This document shows positions 1 to 10,530 of a DNA stretch of 64,000 nt, one piece after another. Position numbers and translations under genes: made by a program. Source of the DNA: Candidatus Nanopelagicales bacterium. Lineage in GTDB: Bacteria > Actinomycetota > Actinomycetes > S36-B12. Each line of letters opens with the position of its first letter. Position 1 is the stretch's first letter. The notes below the pieces were generated by a model. The model saw nothing but the letters and a program-made list of their open reading frames with translations. It was not told where the DNA came from and did no database searches. Location: assembly GCA_028687755.1 (NCBI GenBank), contig JAQTZL010000007.1, forward strand, positions 41,553-105,552, given 5' to 3'.

Positions 1-2819
1 CGAGGCTTCTCGCGCATCTCGAAGGTTTCGATGATGTCATCAACCTTGACGTCTTGGAAGTTACCAAGGTTGATACCGCACTCGAATCCTTCTCGCACTT
101 CAGTGACATCGTCCTTGAAGCGACGCAATCCTGCGATTGCAACGCCATCCGCCACAACTGCTCCATCGCGGATAACACGCGCCTTTGAGTTGCGCTTGAT
201 ATCGCCACTTTGCACAAGACAGCCTGCGATGGTGCCGAACTTTGAAGACTTGAAGACATCGCGAACCTGCGCGGTTCCGAGTTGTACTTCTTCGTATTCC
301 GGCTTGAGCATGCCGCGAAGTGCCTGCTCAACATCATCGATTGCTTGGTAGATGACGCTGTAGAAGCGAACGTCAACGCCTTCATGAGTAGCAAGATCAG
401 CGACTTTACCTTCAGGTCGCACGTTGAATCCAATGATGACTGCCTTTGACGCAGCCGCCAATGTGACGTCGTTCTTGGTAATGGCGCCAACACCACGGTG
501 GATGACGCGCATCGAAACTTCATCGCCAACATCGATCTTGGTGAGAGCTTCTTCAAGTGCTTCAACCGAACCAGATACGTCGCCCTTGATGATGAGGTTC
601 AGCTCTGCAACCTCACCCTTTTCAATGGACTCGAGGAAGTCTTCAAGTGAACGCTTCACGCGGTTCTTTGCCAACATCGCGTTGCGCTCACGCGCTTGAC
701 GTGTCTGAGCAATCTGACGCGCGATGCGGTCTTCTGAAACCACCAAGAAACTATCACCGGCACCTGGAACAGAAGTCAGGCCAAGGACCTGAACCGCTGT
801 GGAAGGACCAGCTTCTTCAATGACATTGCCGAGGTCATCGTGCATTGCACGCACACGACCAAAGGCATCGCCAGCAACAATTGAATCGCCAGCACGCAAG
901 GTTCCGCGTTGAACAAGCACCGTTGCAACTGGGCCACGACCACGGTCAAGGTGAGCTTCGATCGCAACACCCTGAGCATCCTGATTTGGATTAGCGCGAA
1001 GATCAAGTGCTGCATCAGCGGTCAACAACACAGCGTCGAGAAGCTCAGTGATGCCAGAGCCCTTGAGTGCTGACACGTCGATGAACATGGTGTCGCCGCC
1101 ATATTCCTCAGCGACCAAACCGTATTCAGTGAGCTGACCACGAACCTTCGCAGGATCGGCGCCTTCCTTATCGACCTTGTTCACTGCGACCACGATTGGC
1201 ACACCTGCAGCCTGCACGTGATTCAACGCTTCAATGGTCTGAGGCTTGACACCATCGTCTGCTGCTACCACCAAGATCGCGATGTCTGTGACCTGAGCAC
1301 CACGGGCACGCATGGCAGTGAAGGCCTCATGGCCCGGTGTATCGATGAAGGTGAGCTTGCGATCGCCTTCTGGTGTGTGCGCAACAACTTGGTAAGCACC
1401 AATGTGCTGCGTAATGCCACCAGCTTCGCCACCAATGACGTTGGTCTTGCGAATCGAATCGAGCAAACGGGTTTTACCGTGGTCAACGTGACCCATGACC
1501 GTGACCACAGGTGGACGAGCGATGAGATCTTCGCTGTCACCTTCGTCTTCACCGAATTCAAGATCGTATGAACCAAGGAGTTCGCGATCCTCATCTTCTG
1601 GTGAAACCACTTCAACGACGTAGTTGAGTTCTTCACCAAGTAAGCGCAGGGTGTCGTCGTCAATTGACTGCGTTGCGGTCACCATCTCGCCGAGTTCGAT
1701 CAACACCTTGACCAGATCGGCTGGCATGGCATTCACGCGATCGGCAAAGTCAGTCACACTCGAGCCGCGGGCAAGACGAACAGTTTCACCACTGCCACGG
1801 GTGATGCGTACACCGGTCAATGACGGTGCTTGCATGTTGTCGAACTCTTGACGCTTTGCGCGCTTTGACTTGCGGCCTCGGGATGGGCGACCACCTGGGC
1901 GACCAAAGGCACCAGCAGTAGTACCGCGACCGCCAGCACCTGGGCGACCTGGGAAACCACCAGGGCCACCGGGACCACCTGGGCCACCAGTACCTGGACC
2001 GCCACCTGGGCGACCAGCAAAACCGCCGCCGCCACCTGGACGACCAGCACCACCGGCGCCTGGACCACCCGGACGACCTTGGAAACCACCAGGTGCGCCA
2101 CCTGGGCGACCAGCACCCGGCCCACCTGGGCGACCAGCGCCTGGACCACCCGGACGACCTGCGCCTGGACCACCTGGACGTTGACCTGGGCCTGCCGGAC
2201 GTGGCGCACGCATTGCGGGCATCATGCCTGGGTTTGGCCGAGGAGCACCTGGAACTGCCGGAGCAGCAGGAGCTGCCGGCCGAGCCATGCCTGTGGACCC
2301 ACCAAATGGGTTATTACCTGGACGCGGAGCCGCTGGGCGACCCATGCCTGTGGACCCACCAAATGGGTTATTACCTGGACGCGGGCCTGCCGGACGCGGA
2401 GCATCCGGACGCGGAGCTGCAGGAGCCGCTGGCGTTGCGGCCTCTGGTGATTGGGTAACCACCGCTGCTGGAGCAACCGGAACAACCGGTGTTTCCTCAA
2501 CGATTGGCTTTGGCACTGGCACCGGCACCGGAGTCGGCGCTGGAACTGGCGTTGGCGTTGGCGTTGGAGTTGGCGTCTGAGCGACAACTTCACCTTCGAC
2601 GTCAGCAGCAGGCTTAGCTGCGGCTTTCTTCGCAGCGGCCTTCTTGGCAGGCTTTGGCTCTGCGGCTGGCATCGCTTCTTTGAGCTTGCGTGCAACCGGC
2701 GCTTCGACCGTTGACGACGCAGACTTCACAAACTCACCAAGCTCAGCGAGCTTGGCAAGCACGTCTTTACTAGTGACCCCTAGCTCTTTTGCGAGCTCAT
2801 GGACCCGGACCTTTGACAC
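1..2819 (-). CDS. infB: Translation initiation factor IF-2 (3' end outside window)
   Basis: IF-2 is the GTPase that places initiator fMet-tRNA on the 30S subunit and promotes 50S joining. About 939 codons are visible; the C-terminal end continues past base 1. The start is a GTG at 2819 behind AGGAGA, and the first residues ([12 protein letters not shown]) are the usual IF2_N beginning. Order: IF2_N domain (about 1-50), an Ala/Lys then Thr/Val-Pro linker with Gly/Arg/Pro-rich repeats (about 55-330), a second IF2_N-like domain (about 355-405), then the G domain with GHVDHGKT near 443, DTPGHE near 495 and NKVD near 545, followed by the beta-barrel domains. The long Gly-rich linker is typical of actinobacteria. 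It contains a 57-bp tandem duplication at 2285-2384. Last gene of the nusA-rnpM-infB block. Confidence 0.97.
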   Translation of the reverse strand, partial: MSKVRVHELAKELGVTSKDVLAKLAELGEFVKSASSTVEAPVARKLKEAMPAAEPKPAKKAAAKKAAAKPAADVEGEVVAQTPTPTPTPTPVPAPTPVPVPVPKPIVEETPVVPVAPAAVVTQSPEAATPAAPAAPRPDAPRPAGPRPGNNPFGGSTGMGRPAAPRPGNNPFGGSTGMARPAAPAAPAVPGAPRPNPGMMPAMRAPRPAGPGQRPGGPGAGRPGGPGAGRPGGPGAGRPGGAPGGFQGRPGGPGAGGAGRPGGGGGFAGRPGGGPGTGGPGGPGGPGGFPGRPGAGGRGTTAGAFGRPGGRPSRGRKSKRAKRQEFDNMQAPSLTGVRITRGSGETVRLARGSSVTDFADRVNAMPADLVKVLIELGEMVTATQSIDDDTLRLLGEELNYVVEVVSPEDEDRELLGSYDLEFGEDEGDSEDLIARPPVVTVMGHVDHGKTRLLDSIRKTNVIGGEAGGITQHIGAYQVVAHTPEGDRKLTFIDTPGHEAFTAMRARGAQVTDIAILVVAADDGVKPQTIEALNHVQAAGVPIVVAVNKVDKEGADPAKVRGQLTEYGLVAEEYGGDTMFIDVSALKGSGITELLDAVLLTADAALDLRANPNQDAQGVAIEAHLDRGRGPVATVLVQRGTLRAGDSIVAGDAFGRVRAMHDDLGNVIEEAGPSTAVQVLGLTSVPGAGDSFLVVSEDRIARQIAQTRQARERNAMLAKNRVKRSLEDFLESIEKGEVAELNLIIKGDVSGSVEALEEALTKIDVGDEVSMRVIHRGVGAITKNDVTLAAASKAVIIGFNVRPEGKVADLATHEGVDVRFYSVIYQAIDDVEQALRGMLKPEYEEVQLGTAQVRDVFKSSKFGTIAGCLVQSGDIKRNSKARVIRDGAVVADGVAIAGLRRFKDDVTEVREGFECGINLGNFQDVKVDDIIETFEMREKP
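2285..2384 (-). repeat. 57-bp-period tandem duplication inside infB
   Basis: Bases 2285-2327 and 2342-2384 are identical over 43 bp, with a start-to-start distance of 57 bp. That is 19 codons, so the frame is kept. The repeat encodes two copies of a [16 protein letters not shown] segment in the flexible IF-2 linker, around residues 145-180. It looks like a recent in-frame duplication. Upstream in the gene's coordinates (1890-2220) are many degenerate Gly-Arg-Pro codon repeats. Confidence 0.85.
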
Positions 2820-2969
2820 GTTTCTCCTGTCTTCGGCCCGGGTTGTCCAACCCGAACCGTCAGTGCGAACGACGCATGACTAACACAGCTCGTTCATCGG
2901 GTGGATGTCCTCATGAAGGCTCCCGAAGTTAGGCGGATGGAACTGGCGCTTGTACGCACAGCGGAATTA

Positions 2970-2998
2970 ACTATACCGCGACCACAGCCACGGTTCAC
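2970..2998 (-). promoter_or_regulatory. Possible internal promoter for infB
   Basis: The 183-bp gap between rnpM and infB holds, on the minus strand, TATAGT (2970-2975, 5 of 6 matches to the -10 consensus), 17 bp from GTGAAC (2993-2998, 3 of 6 matches to -35). Transcription would give a leader of about 145 nt. That leader contains a small hairpin at 2839-2854 (CGGGTT / AACCCG, 4-nt loop) close to the infB ribosome binding site. No U tract follows, so it is not a terminator. This is inferred from motif matching only. Confidence 0.35.
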
Positions 2999-3002
2999 AC
3001 CA

Positions 3003-3236
3003 TCAGATCTGCTTGATGAGTTCTGAACTGTCGAATGTGCCCGATGAGCGCAGGGCCCTGCCCCAAGCACGGCGCTTATCTGCGAGCTCCAGACAGCTCC
3101 CACGTGGATGGAGCCAGGCCCCCCGACCATGGGCGTGCCGCGAAGGCCGTAAGACACCTTCCAGACTCACCACGCGAATGAGCTCAGTTACCGGGACCGC
3201 AGCTCGGCACCCCACACACGTGCGAATTGGGATCAT
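3003..3236 (-). CDS. rnpM: YlxR/RnpM family RNA-binding protein (DUF448)
   Basis: A 77-residue basic protein with the family signature near the N-terminus, RTCVGCR (residues 5-11), and a Gly-Arg-rich middle (HGRGAWLHP). YlxR proteins are small RNA-binding proteins encoded between nusA and infB; the Bacillus member was recently described as an RNase P modulator (RnpM). The start ATG overlaps the nusA stop by 4 bp (ATGA), which implies translational coupling. The length is normal for actinobacterial members (about 80-100). Position and the Cys-x-x-Cys-Arg motif make the family assignment firm; the exact cellular role here is not shown. Confidence 0.9.
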   Translation of the reverse strand: MIPIRTCVGCRAAVPVTELIRVVSLEGVLRPSRHAHGRGAWLHPRGSCLELADKRRAWGRALRSSGTFDSSELIKQI

Positions 3237-4240
3237 TCGTCGTAATCGCCCAAATCATGGTCAGGTTCTTCGATAACGGCGTTATCGGCACGAATATCGA
3301 TGCGCCAGCCAGTAAGTCGTGCTGCCAGGCGAGCGTTTTGTCCTTCTTTGCCAATCGCCAGTGACAACTGATAATCGGGAACGGTGACTCGAGCAGCTCG
3401 TGCCACCGGGTCAACGATGACCACCGACGTGACTTGAGCTGGTGAAAGTGCATGCGCAATCAATTCAGCCGGATCATCACTGAAGTCGACGATGTCAATC
3501 TTTTCACCTTGGAGTTCGGCCATCACTGCACGAACCCGTTGACCCATTGGGCCAATGCAAGCACCTTTGGCATTTACGCCAGGAATGGTTGAACGAACCG
3601 CGAGCTTTGTGCGGTGCCCCGCCTCGCGCGACAGGCCCCCGATTTCAACGGTGCCATCAGCGATTTCGGGCACTTCCAACGCGAATAGTGCACGCACAAG
3701 ATTGGGATGTGACCGCGAGACGGTGACCACGGGCCCCTTGAAGCCCCTGCGCACACCAACCACAAGGCATTTCACACGCTGACCATGCGAGTAATCCTCA
3801 CCTGGCACTTGCTCTTCTGGCGGAAGGTTCGCTTCGAGTTTTCCGATATCCACTCGAATCATGCGTGGATTCGTGTTTTGCTGGATCAGTCCTGAGACAA
3901 GATCGCCTTCGCGACCACTGAATTCAATAAGCGTTACATCACCTTCGGCTTCACGGAGGCGCCCGAGCAAAACCTGCTTGGCTGTTGTTGCAGCAATTCG
4001 ACCGAAATCATCGGGTGTGTCTTCGTACTCACGGACAACCAGGCCGTCTTCGCCCACTTCTGATGCAAAAACAATTACGTGCCCTGTTCTGCGATCAAGT
4101 TCAACGCGTGCCTTTTCCACTGAACCCGGCGTGCGGTGGTAGGCAACCAACAACGCTTGTTCAATTGAGTCGACGACTAGATCGAGGGAGAGTTCTTTTT
4201 CGCGTACAAGCGCCTTCAGTGCGCTGACATCAATGTCCAT
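3233..4240 (-). CDS. nusA: Transcription termination/antitermination protein NusA
   Basis: NusA binds RNA polymerase and nascent RNA and modulates pausing, termination and antitermination. The 335-residue protein has the N-terminal polymerase-binding domain (about 1-130), an S1 domain (about 135-200) and two KH domains (about 200-320; the [10 protein letters not shown] and [14 protein letters not shown] loops are visible). It lacks the extra C-terminal repeats of enterobacterial NusA, as is normal for actinobacteria, and ends in a short acidic tail. Its start lies inside the end of rimP (11-bp overlap), and its stop overlaps rnpM by 4 bp. This is the rimP-nusA-rnpM-infB operon. Confidence 0.97.
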   Translation of the reverse strand: MDIDVSALKALVREKELSLDLVVDSIEQALLVAYHRTPGSVEKARVELDRRTGHVIVFASEVGEDGLVVREYEDTPDDFGRIAATTAKQVLLGRLREAEGDVTLIEFSGREGDLVSGLIQQNTNPRMIRVDIGKLEANLPPEEQVPGEDYSHGQRVKCLVVGVRRGFKGPVVTVSRSHPNLVRALFALEVPEIADGTVEIGGLSREAGHRTKLAVRSTIPGVNAKGACIGPMGQRVRAVMAELQGEKIDIVDFSDDPAELIAHALSPAQVTSVVIVDPVARAARVTVPDYQLSLAIGKEGQNARLAARLTGWRIDIRADNAVIEEPDHDLGDYDE

Positions 4241-4775
4241 CAGTTACTACTTCCTCATCTTCAATTGTGTCTTCAATTGTATTTTCATTTAAGTCTTCAG
4301 CGGCCACGCGATTGAACTCAATTTGCACCTTGCCCCGTTTGAGATCGGCCAAAGCAATTACTCGTTCTTCTTGAGTCTTTCCTTGTGTTACTTCGAAAAC
4401 AACGACGTCATCATTTGCGGACGTCACGCGTCCAATAAACGTCGCGCCATCAGCGAGGTCAACTTCAACCAAACGATCCACAGCACGGCGCCAATGCTTT
4501 AACAACGTAAGTGGCCGATCGACTCCTGGGGATGTCACTTCTAGAACGAACGTGCCTGCGAATTCACTATTGAGCGGCTCACTATCTAAGGCTGCCGATA
4601 TTTCACGACTAATGTCTGAAACCAGGTTCAAATCGATACCGCCATCGCGATCAACCACCACGCGCACAATTTCGCGTCGACCAGCTTGTTGAATCTGCAG
4701 TTCCTCAAGATCAGCACCCGCAGCGTTAACCACCGGCTCAATTGCCTTGCGGATAGTTTCTACCGACGCAGCCAC
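4230..4775 (-). CDS. rimP: Ribosome maturation factor RimP
   Basis: RimP assists assembly of the 30S subunit. The 181-residue protein shows the conserved N-terminal alpha/beta domain ([27 protein letters not shown]) and the signature [12 protein letters not shown] near residue 90, followed by the SH3-like C-terminal domain. A strongly acidic C-terminal extension (about 20 residues rich in Glu and Asp) follows; such tails vary between species. First gene of the rimP-nusA-rnpM-infB transcription unit. It is divergent from the lipoprotein gene at 4843, with only 67 bp between the two starts. Confidence 0.95.
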   Translation of the reverse strand: MAASVETIRKAIEPVVNAAGADLEELQIQQAGRREIVRVVVDRDGGIDLNLVSDISREISAALDSEPLNSEFAGTFVLEVTSPGVDRPLTLLKHWRRAVDRLVEVDLADGATFIGRVTSANDDVVVFEVTQGKTQEERVIALADLKRGKVQIEFNRVAAEDLNENTIEDTIEDEEVVTDGH

Positions 4776-4842
4776 GGTGCCTCCAAAAGCGATTCAGTTG
4801 TCGTAAAACCATAAGCCTACCCGGCTATGAGAGTGTTACGTC

Positions 4843-5394
4843 GTGCCCGTATTGAGTTCACATTCCCCAAGGGTCATTGCGGCCAGTCTCTTGCTCTTGG
4901 TCAGCACTCTCCTGGGGCTGGCAGGTTGCTCACAGGAATCCGCAACGCCTACCGCCACAAACAGTGCAACGCGATCCACCACCGATAGCGATCAATCGCT
5001 CACGAATGCCATTCACGGCATTGATGCAGCTATTTACGGCTACGGAATCGTAGGAGCACACCTCAAGGGATCTGAGCAAAACAAGGCCGTTCGTGCGGTC
5101 GCTGCACTGAATCGCCAACGACTGGCATTCATGCTTGCAGTCGGATCTCAGGTAGATGCCACAGCCGTAGCCTACGAAATCCCATTTCCGGTAACCAACA
5201 ACGCGACAGCGAAAAAACTTGCAGCCCTCCTTGAAGTCAGGCTCATTCCACTCTTCAATGCGGTTGTTACATCAACCAACGAGCCAACCAAAGGAACTGC
5301 ACTGATTGCCAAGAACAAGGCAACTGCGCGGGCAGCAGTATGGGCGGGTACAACTCAATCGACTCCGACACCAAGTGCAAGCGCTACGCGTTAA
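4843..5394 (+). CDS. DUF4439 ferritin-like lipoprotein
   Basis: A 183-residue secreted lipoprotein. The N-terminus has a short n-region, a Leu-rich hydrophobic core (about 11-25) and a lipobox LAGC with Cys29 as the probable lipidated residue. A Thr/Ser-rich spacer follows, then a helical domain with the DUF4439 hallmark ([14 protein letters not shown], about 64-77), a ferritin-like fold of unknown function common in actinobacteria near rimP and proS. It ends in a Thr/Pro/Ser-rich tail. The start is GTG at 4843; no strong Shine-Dalgarno sequence precedes it. Its TAA stop shares four bases (TTAA, 5391-5394) with the convergent proS stop. Metal binding or oxidase function is not demonstrable here. 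Confidence 0.8.
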   Translation: MPVLSSHSPRVIAASLLLLVSTLLGLAGCSQESATPTATNSATRSTTDSDQSLTNAIHGIDAAIYGYGIVGAHLKGSEQNKAVRAVAALNRQRLAFMLAVGSQVDATAVAYEIPFPVTNNATAKKLAALLEVRLIPLFNAVVTSTNEPTKGTALIAKNKATARAAVWAGTTQSTPTPSASATR

Positions 5395-7151
5395 CTCACG
5401 TTCAGAGCCTTCATCTCAGTGACAACTTCACTCAAAGCCACATCTCTTCGTTCACCTGTACGGCGATCTTTCACTTCGACGAATCCGTCAGCTAGTCGCT
5501 TTCCAACAATGACGATAGTTGGAATACCGATCAATTCAGAGTCATTGAACTTCACACCGGGCGACACAGATGTGCGATCGTCATACAGCACGCGCACGCC
5601 AGCAGCTTCAAGTTCTTGACCTAGGAGTTCAGCCGCAGCAAAGAGCGCGTCATCTTTACCGGCAGCTATGAGATGCACATCAGCAGGCGCAACTTCACGC
5701 GGCCAAATCAAGCCCTTGTCGTCATGTGACTGCTCAGCAATGGCTGCCACTGCGCGTGAAACTCCAATGCCATATGAGCCCATGGTCACGGTGATGAGTT
5801 CACCGTGTTCATCAAGCACCTTGAGTCCGACTGCTTCTGCATACTTACGGCCGAGTTGGAAAATATGACCAATTTCGATGCCTCGTTCGATTTCGAAACC
5901 TTCGCCACAATTCGGACAAGCATCACCTGCACGAACTTCGGCAACATCGATTGTTCCATCGCTTGTGAAATCCCGACCTGCAACAAAGTCATAGAAGTGA
6001 TGTGCGGCCTCATCGGCACCTGTGATCCAACGTGACCCATCAACAACGCGTGGGTCAACGAGATAACGAATTCCTGATGCTGAATTCGCCCCTAGTTCGT
6101 TTGGTCCGATGTAACCCTTAACGAGCGTTGGGTACTTCGCAAAGTCTGCTTCTTCAAATGGACGGGCTTCACTTGGAGTCAGGAGCGCTTCAAGGCGTTT
6201 CATGTCGATCTCGCGATCACCAGGCACACCCACTGCAAGAGCAGACTGCTCACCGTCGGGAGCAGCGACCATGAAGATTACATTCTTGAGCGTGTCTGCA
6301 GCCGACCACGGGCGATCTTCTCGCGCAAAGTCACGATTTGAATAGGAAACCAGTGCCTCGATTGTTCCCGATGCTGGAGTGCGCTCTTTATGAGTTGCCG
6401 GTACACCAGTTGCATCAATTGCGTTGGGAACCACTGTGGCAACAGCTTCAACATTGGCTGCGTATGCGCATTTCGGACAACGTACAAATGTATCTTCACC
6501 TACTGGTGTTGGCGCTAAAAACTCTTCGCTCGCTGAACCGCCCATCGCGCCTGACATTGCAGACACAATGACAAATTCCAGACCCAAACGTGCGAACGTT
6601 GCGATGTAGGCCTGGCGATGCTTGTCATAAGAAATCTGCAGACCAGCATCATCAATATCGAATGAATATGAATCCTTCATCACGAATTCTCGGCCGCGCA
6701 AAATGCCTGCTCGTGGTCGAGCTTCATCGCGGAACTTGCTTTGAATTTGATACAAGGAAACCGGTAGATCCTTGTAAGAGGAGTACTCGCCTTTTACTAA
6801 TAGCGTGAACATTTCCTCATGCGTAGGACCAAGGAGGTAATCAGCCCCCTTACGGTCTTGCAGTCGAAACAGAGTGTCGCCGTACTCAGTCCAACGGTTA
6901 GTCAACTCATATGGCTCACGTGGTAGCAGTGCAGGGAAGTGCACCTCTTGGAATCCAGCAGCATTCATTTCAGAGCGAACTATGTGCTCCACATTGCGAT
7001 ATACCTCATACCCAAGTGGCAACCATGTGAATACGCCCGGCGCCACACGACGAATGTAACCGGCACGCACCAACAACTTGTGGCTTGGAACCTCGGCATC
7101 AGCAGGGTCTTCACGAAGGGTGCGCAGAAACAAGGTCGACATTCGCAGCAT
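5391..7151 (-). CDS. proS: Proline--tRNA ligase
   Basis: Charges tRNA-Pro in the cytoplasm. The 586-residue protein is the bacterial-type ProRS: class II motif 1 near the N-terminus ([18 protein letters not shown]), motif 2 with the [21 protein letters not shown] region (split here: [12 protein letters not shown], then [12 protein letters not shown]), a long insertion/editing domain (about 225-405), motif 3 ([17 protein letters not shown]) and a C-terminal anticodon-binding domain. Two start ATGs lie 9 bp apart (7151 and 7142); I use the upstream one because a weak AGG lies in front of it. It lies 25 bp downstream of the GNAT gene, at the end of the dxr-rseP-ispG-GNAT-proS run. Confidence 0.97.
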   Translation of the reverse strand: MLRMSTLFLRTLREDPADAEVPSHKLLVRAGYIRRVAPGVFTWLPLGYEVYRNVEHIVRSEMNAAGFQEVHFPALLPREPYELTNRWTEYGDTLFRLQDRKGADYLLGPTHEEMFTLLVKGEYSSYKDLPVSLYQIQSKFRDEARPRAGILRGREFVMKDSYSFDIDDAGLQISYDKHRQAYIATFARLGLEFVIVSAMSGAMGGSASEEFLAPTPVGEDTFVRCPKCAYAANVEAVATVVPNAIDATGVPATHKERTPASGTIEALVSYSNRDFAREDRPWSAADTLKNVIFMVAAPDGEQSALAVGVPGDREIDMKRLEALLTPSEARPFEEADFAKYPTLVKGYIGPNELGANSASGIRYLVDPRVVDGSRWITGADEAAHHFYDFVAGRDFTSDGTIDVAEVRAGDACPNCGEGFEIERGIEIGHIFQLGRKYAEAVGLKVLDEHGELITVTMGSYGIGVSRAVAAIAEQSHDDKGLIWPREVAPADVHLIAAGKDDALFAAAELLGQELEAAGVRVLYDDRTSVSPGVKFNDSELIGIPTIVIVGKRLADGFVEVKDRRTGERRDVALSEVVTEMKALNVS

Positions 7152-7176
7152 TGGGGCAGCCTACCGACCTCGCGCC

Positions 7177-8013
7177 TTAGAACAGGACTGTGGCAAAGGT
7201 GCCGACCTGCTCGAATCCCACCGAAATGTAGGACTTGCGCGCAGGAGTGTTGAAATCATTGACATACAACGACACCGTGGGAGTGAACGTTGCCCTGGCC
7301 AGTTCAACAACAGCGGCCATACCTGGAATCGATAATCCTTGGCCGCGCAAATGACGCGCGACCCACACTCCCTGAACCTGGCACACCATGGGGCTCACCG
7401 AGCCGACTTCAGCTTTGAACTCAACTTCCCCCTCGCGCATGCGCCCAAAGGCGCGACCTGCACGAATGAGGTCCGATACACGCGCTCGATAACCCGAAGA
7501 GTTGCCTCCACCCACTGGGGAGACACCAATTTCCTCAGTAAACATGTCAATCGATGCTGGCAAATACGCATCAAGCTCATCGATATGGATGCGACGCACC
7601 TCAGGATCAACTGGCACCCGACTATCGGTACTCATCGCCATGAGTGGTTGTGCATGTCGAACCGCCCGAGCTTGACCCCATGCGGGTTCCAGCATGCGCC
7701 ACAGATCTAACACTTCGTCGGCTTTGCCTAGCATTGACGATGATCGACGCATGCGAGGACGTAAATAATCCACAAATGCTGAACGTGCTTCAGGCGTTGT
7801 CTCAATCGGAATCAAATTCGCACCTGAATACAGCGCAGATATGAGTCGATCATCACGAAAGTAGCCGAGCACTTCGCCCCCGAGTTTCCAAGGGTCAACT
7901 CCACCTAATTGCACACGCGATTCAACAAAGCAATGTGCAACTGGATCGCGTGACAACAATTCGAGTAATGCAGGCAAGTGCTCTGGGAACACTTGCCTAA
8001 TATTTCCCGCCAT
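7177..8013 (-). CDS. GNAT family N-acetyltransferase (DUF4081 type)
   Basis: A 278-residue protein with an N-terminal DUF4081-like region and a C-terminal GNAT fold. The acetyl-CoA loop is visible as the Val-Ala-Arg-His-Leu-Arg-Gly-Gln-Gly segment (about residues 215-225), followed by a MAAVVELA helix and an ending (YINVGF-like, here SVGFEQVGTFATVLF) typical of the superfamily. Actinobacteria usually carry this gene just after ispG; its substrate is unknown to me. I choose ATG 8013 because GGAG lies 8 bp upstream. The longer frame from 8067 would run into ispG and has no ribosome binding site. Confidence 0.82.
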   Translation of the reverse strand: MAGNIRQVFPEHLPALLELLSRDPVAHCFVESRVQLGGVDPWKLGGEVLGYFRDDRLISALYSGANLIPIETTPEARSAFVDYLRPRMRRSSSMLGKADEVLDLWRMLEPAWGQARAVRHAQPLMAMSTDSRVPVDPEVRRIHIDELDAYLPASIDMFTEEIGVSPVGGGNSSGYRARVSDLIRAGRAFGRMREGEVEFKAEVGSVSPMVCQVQGVWVARHLRGQGLSIPGMAAVVELARATFTPTVSLYVNDFNTPARKSYISVGFEQVGTFATVLF

Positions 8014-8032
8014 GGTTAAAAGCTCCGAAGAA

Positions 8033-9184
8033 CTAGTGAGCGGTGACTTCAGGTGAACCCGTCGCACTCATTTCAGCAGCAAGCTTCATCGCTTCCTCAA
8101 TCAGCGTCTCAACAATTTGCGCTTCAGGAACCGTCTTGATGACTTCACCCTTGACGAAAATCTGACCCTTACCGTTACCAGAGGCAACTCCAAGGTCTGC
8201 TTCGCGAGCTTCACCTGGTCCATTAACTACGCAACCCATCACAGCAACTCGCAGTGGCACATCAAGGCCCTCAAGACCAGCAGTTACTTGCTCAGCAAGT
8301 GTGTACACGTCAACCTGTGCTCGACCACACGATGGGCAGGAAACAATTTCCAAGCCTCGTTGACGTAAATTCAAAGACTCAAGGATGGCATTACCAACCT
8401 TGATTTCTTCTATTGGCGGTGCAGAAAGAGACACGCGAATGGTGTCGCCAATTCCTCGGCTAAGTAGCGCACCAAAGGCCACTGCAGACTTCACTGTGCC
8501 TTGGAATGCCGGACCAGCCTCAGTTACGCCGAGGTGCAGTGGGTACTCACACTGAGCAGCAAGCTGGATGTATGCCTCAGCCATGACAACTGGGTCGTGA
8601 TGTTTGACCGAAATCTTGATGTCACGGAAATCATGCTCTTCAAAGAGCGATGCCTCCCAGAGCGCCGACTCAACCAGTGCTTCCGGTGTTGCTTTGCCGT
8701 ACTTCTGAAGTAGTCGGGGATCAAGGGAGCCTGCATTGACACCAATGCGAATTGGCGTGCCCGCATCCTTTGCAGCTCGGGCAATTGCGCCGACTTGGTC
8801 ATCAAACTTTTTAATGTTTCCAGGATTCACGCGTACGCCCGCGCAACCTGCATCGATTGCGGCGAATACGTACTTTGGCTGGAAATGGATATCGGCGATG
8901 ACCGGGATGCCAGCCTTGCGGGCAATCTGCGCAAGAGCGTCGGCATCATCTTGACTTGGACAGGCAACTCGAACCACCTGACAACCAGCTGCCGTGAGCT
9001 CAGCAATCTGCTGCAACGTCGCGTTGACATCAGAAGTGAGCGTCGTACACATTGATTGCACACTGATCGGCGCATCACCACCAACCGCAACAGGATGGGT
9101 TGGATGCTTCAACACGAGTTGACGCGATTTGCGGCGCGGGGCAATAACTCGCGGAACAGACGGCATACCCAATTCAATGCTCAC
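8033..9184 (-). CDS. ispG: 4-hydroxy-3-methylbut-2-en-1-yl diphosphate synthase (flavodoxin)
   Basis: IspG (GcpE) is a 4Fe-4S enzyme that converts MEcPP to HMBPP, the penultimate step of the MEP isoprenoid pathway. From GTG 9184 the protein has 383 residues, a normal bacterial length: a TIM-barrel N-terminal domain ([39 protein letters not shown]) and a C-terminal [4Fe-4S] domain with the CPSCGR cysteine pair and [12 protein letters not shown] longer frame reaches 9244 but overlaps rseP by 37 bp; family starts match the GTG ([11 protein letters not shown]). The first MEP enzyme, dxr, lies two genes upstream. Confidence 0.95.
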   Translation of the reverse strand: MSIELGMPSVPRVIAPRRKSRQLVLKHPTHPVAVGGDAPISVQSMCTTLTSDVNATLQQIAELTAAGCQVVRVACPSQDDADALAQIARKAGIPVIADIHFQPKYVFAAIDAGCAGVRVNPGNIKKFDDQVGAIARAAKDAGTPIRIGVNAGSLDPRLLQKYGKATPEALVESALWEASLFEEHDFRDIKISVKHHDPVVMAEAYIQLAAQCEYPLHLGVTEAGPAFQGTVKSAVAFGALLSRGIGDTIRVSLSAPPIEEIKVGNAILESLNLRQRGLEIVSCPSCGRAQVDVYTLAEQVTAGLEGLDVPLRVAVMGCVVNGPGEAREADLGVASGNGKGQIFVKGEVIKTVPEAQIVETLIEEAMKLAAEMSATGSPEVTAH

Positions 9185-9207
9185 GAGATCATTATTACGC
9201 CTGCTGA

Positions 9208-10530
9208 CTACCCCAGTGAGATTGGCTTGACTAAGTCGGCCCAAATCACAATCACGCCCATACCCACCAACACGATGGCCATGACATACGCAACAGGCAA
9301 AAGCTTTGCCACATCTGCCGGACCGGGGTCAGGCTTTCCACGCAATTTGGCAAACCACCGCCGAACCGCCTCATAGAGAGCACCGGCCACATGCCCGCCA
9401 TCGAGAGGCAGGATCGGAAGCAAGTTGAACAGCGCGAGGAATAAATTGAGTGAAGCAGCCAAACTCAAGAAGGTCGCGATCTTGCCCTTCATCGGCTGAT
9501 CCATCGCGGCGATATCCCCACCTAAGCGGCTCACTCCGACCACGCTGACTGGACCATCAATGGCTCGTTCTCCCCCACCAATCAGCGTGTCTTTCACCAG
9601 CTCGACCAGTCGTACAGGAAGTGTCACCAATGCCTTTGCCGATGCAGTGGTGATTTCCCACATGTATGCCGGAACAGCCGACCAAGGCTGCGAGACGTAC
9701 TCGACTCCTGGACTAATCCCGACGAAACCGCTGCTCTGTGTTTGGCCTGTCGGATTTCCTGTTTCATCAAAAACCGGTCGCTCAATTGTTGCGACGGCGA
9801 GGGGTAACGCAACGAATGATCCATTGCGCTGCACACCAAGGGTCAATGTCTTGCCGTCAGAACCTCGAAGCTGAGCACTCACAGAATCCCAGTTGGCAAC
9901 AGCCACACCGTTCACATCGGTGAGTAGATCTCCCGGCTGCAATCCGGCAAGCACCGCCGGCGTCTTCGATGTCCCTGTCGGGCAATTCCCAGAAGGTAAT
10001 GGCGAACCGCTTGGGTGCGCACTGGATGGTGTACATGCCACCACTGCGCCGACTTCAAGCGATGGCTTTGGCATACCAATGCCAACTAAAACAATTGAGA
10101 AAAGCACTGCCGCGAAAATTAAGTTCATCGTGATGCCACCAAGCATGATGACCACACGCTTGCGCACAGGAAGTTTATAGAAGACGCGATTTTCATCTCC
10201 TGGCTCAACTTCTTCTAACGACTGTTGACGCGCATCAGCGATCATGGATGCGAAGCGACCCGTAGAACTGCGGCGCACGTAACCGTCTGGATCATTCTTT
10301 CCTGGCGGCAGCATTCCGATCATCCGCACATAGCCACCGAGCGGAATTGCTTTCAACCCATACGTGGTCTCGCCCTTTGTTTTCTTCCACAGTGCAGGGC
10401 CGAAACCAATCATGAATTCGGTAACTTTGACGCCAAATTTCTTTGCGGGAATGAAATGCCCAAGCTCGTGAAGGGTGATTGATAGAGCGATGAGCAGGGC
10501 AAAAATAACGATACCGATGGCTTCGGCCAC
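9208..10530 (-). CDS. rseP: Site-2 protease RseP / M50 RIP metalloprotease
   Basis: A membrane-embedded zinc metalloprotease that cuts anti-sigma factors and leftover signal peptides within the membrane. The 440-residue protein has HELGH at residues 21-25 in the first transmembrane helix, a PDZ domain in the middle ([18 protein letters not shown], about 195-215) and the second active-site motif near residue 370-390 ([14 protein letters not shown]), followed by further membrane helices. The GTG start overlaps the dxr TAG stop by one base (TAGTG), with GAGGTGAGG in front. The dxr-rseP-ispG order is conserved across actinobacteria. Confidence 0.95.
   Translation of the reverse strand: MAEAIGIVIFALLIALSITLHELGHFIPAKKFGVKVTEFMIGFGPALWKKTKGETTYGLKAIPLGGYVRMIGMLPPGKNDPDGYVRRSSTGRFASMIADARQQSLEEVEPGDENRVFYKLPVRKRVVIMLGGITMNLIFAAVLFSIVLVGIGMPKPSLEVGAVVACTPSSAHPSGSPLPSGNCPTGTSKTPAVLAGLQPGDLLTDVNGVAVANWDSVSAQLRGSDGKTLTLGVQRNGSFVALPLAVATIERPVFDETGNPTGQTQSSGFVGISPGVEYVSQPWSAVPAYMWEITTASAKALVTLPVRLVELVKDTLIGGGERAIDGPVSVVGVSRLGGDIAAMDQPMKGKIATFLSLAASLNLFLALFNLLPILPLDGGHVAGALYEAVRRWFAKLRGKPDPGPADVAKLLPVAYVMAIVLVGMGVIVIWADLVKPISLG

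Noticed and set aside
1870..2184. Plus-strand open frame rich in Pro, Gly and Arg opposite infB
   Set aside because: It is the reverse reading of the Gly-rich IF-2 linker. It has no ribosome binding site, its composition mirrors the repeats, and it overlaps a certain gene.
1890..2384. CRISPR-like look of short repeats
   Set aside because: Repeats are in-frame Gly-Arg-Pro codons and one 57-bp duplication within infB; there are no uniform repeats with unique spacers.
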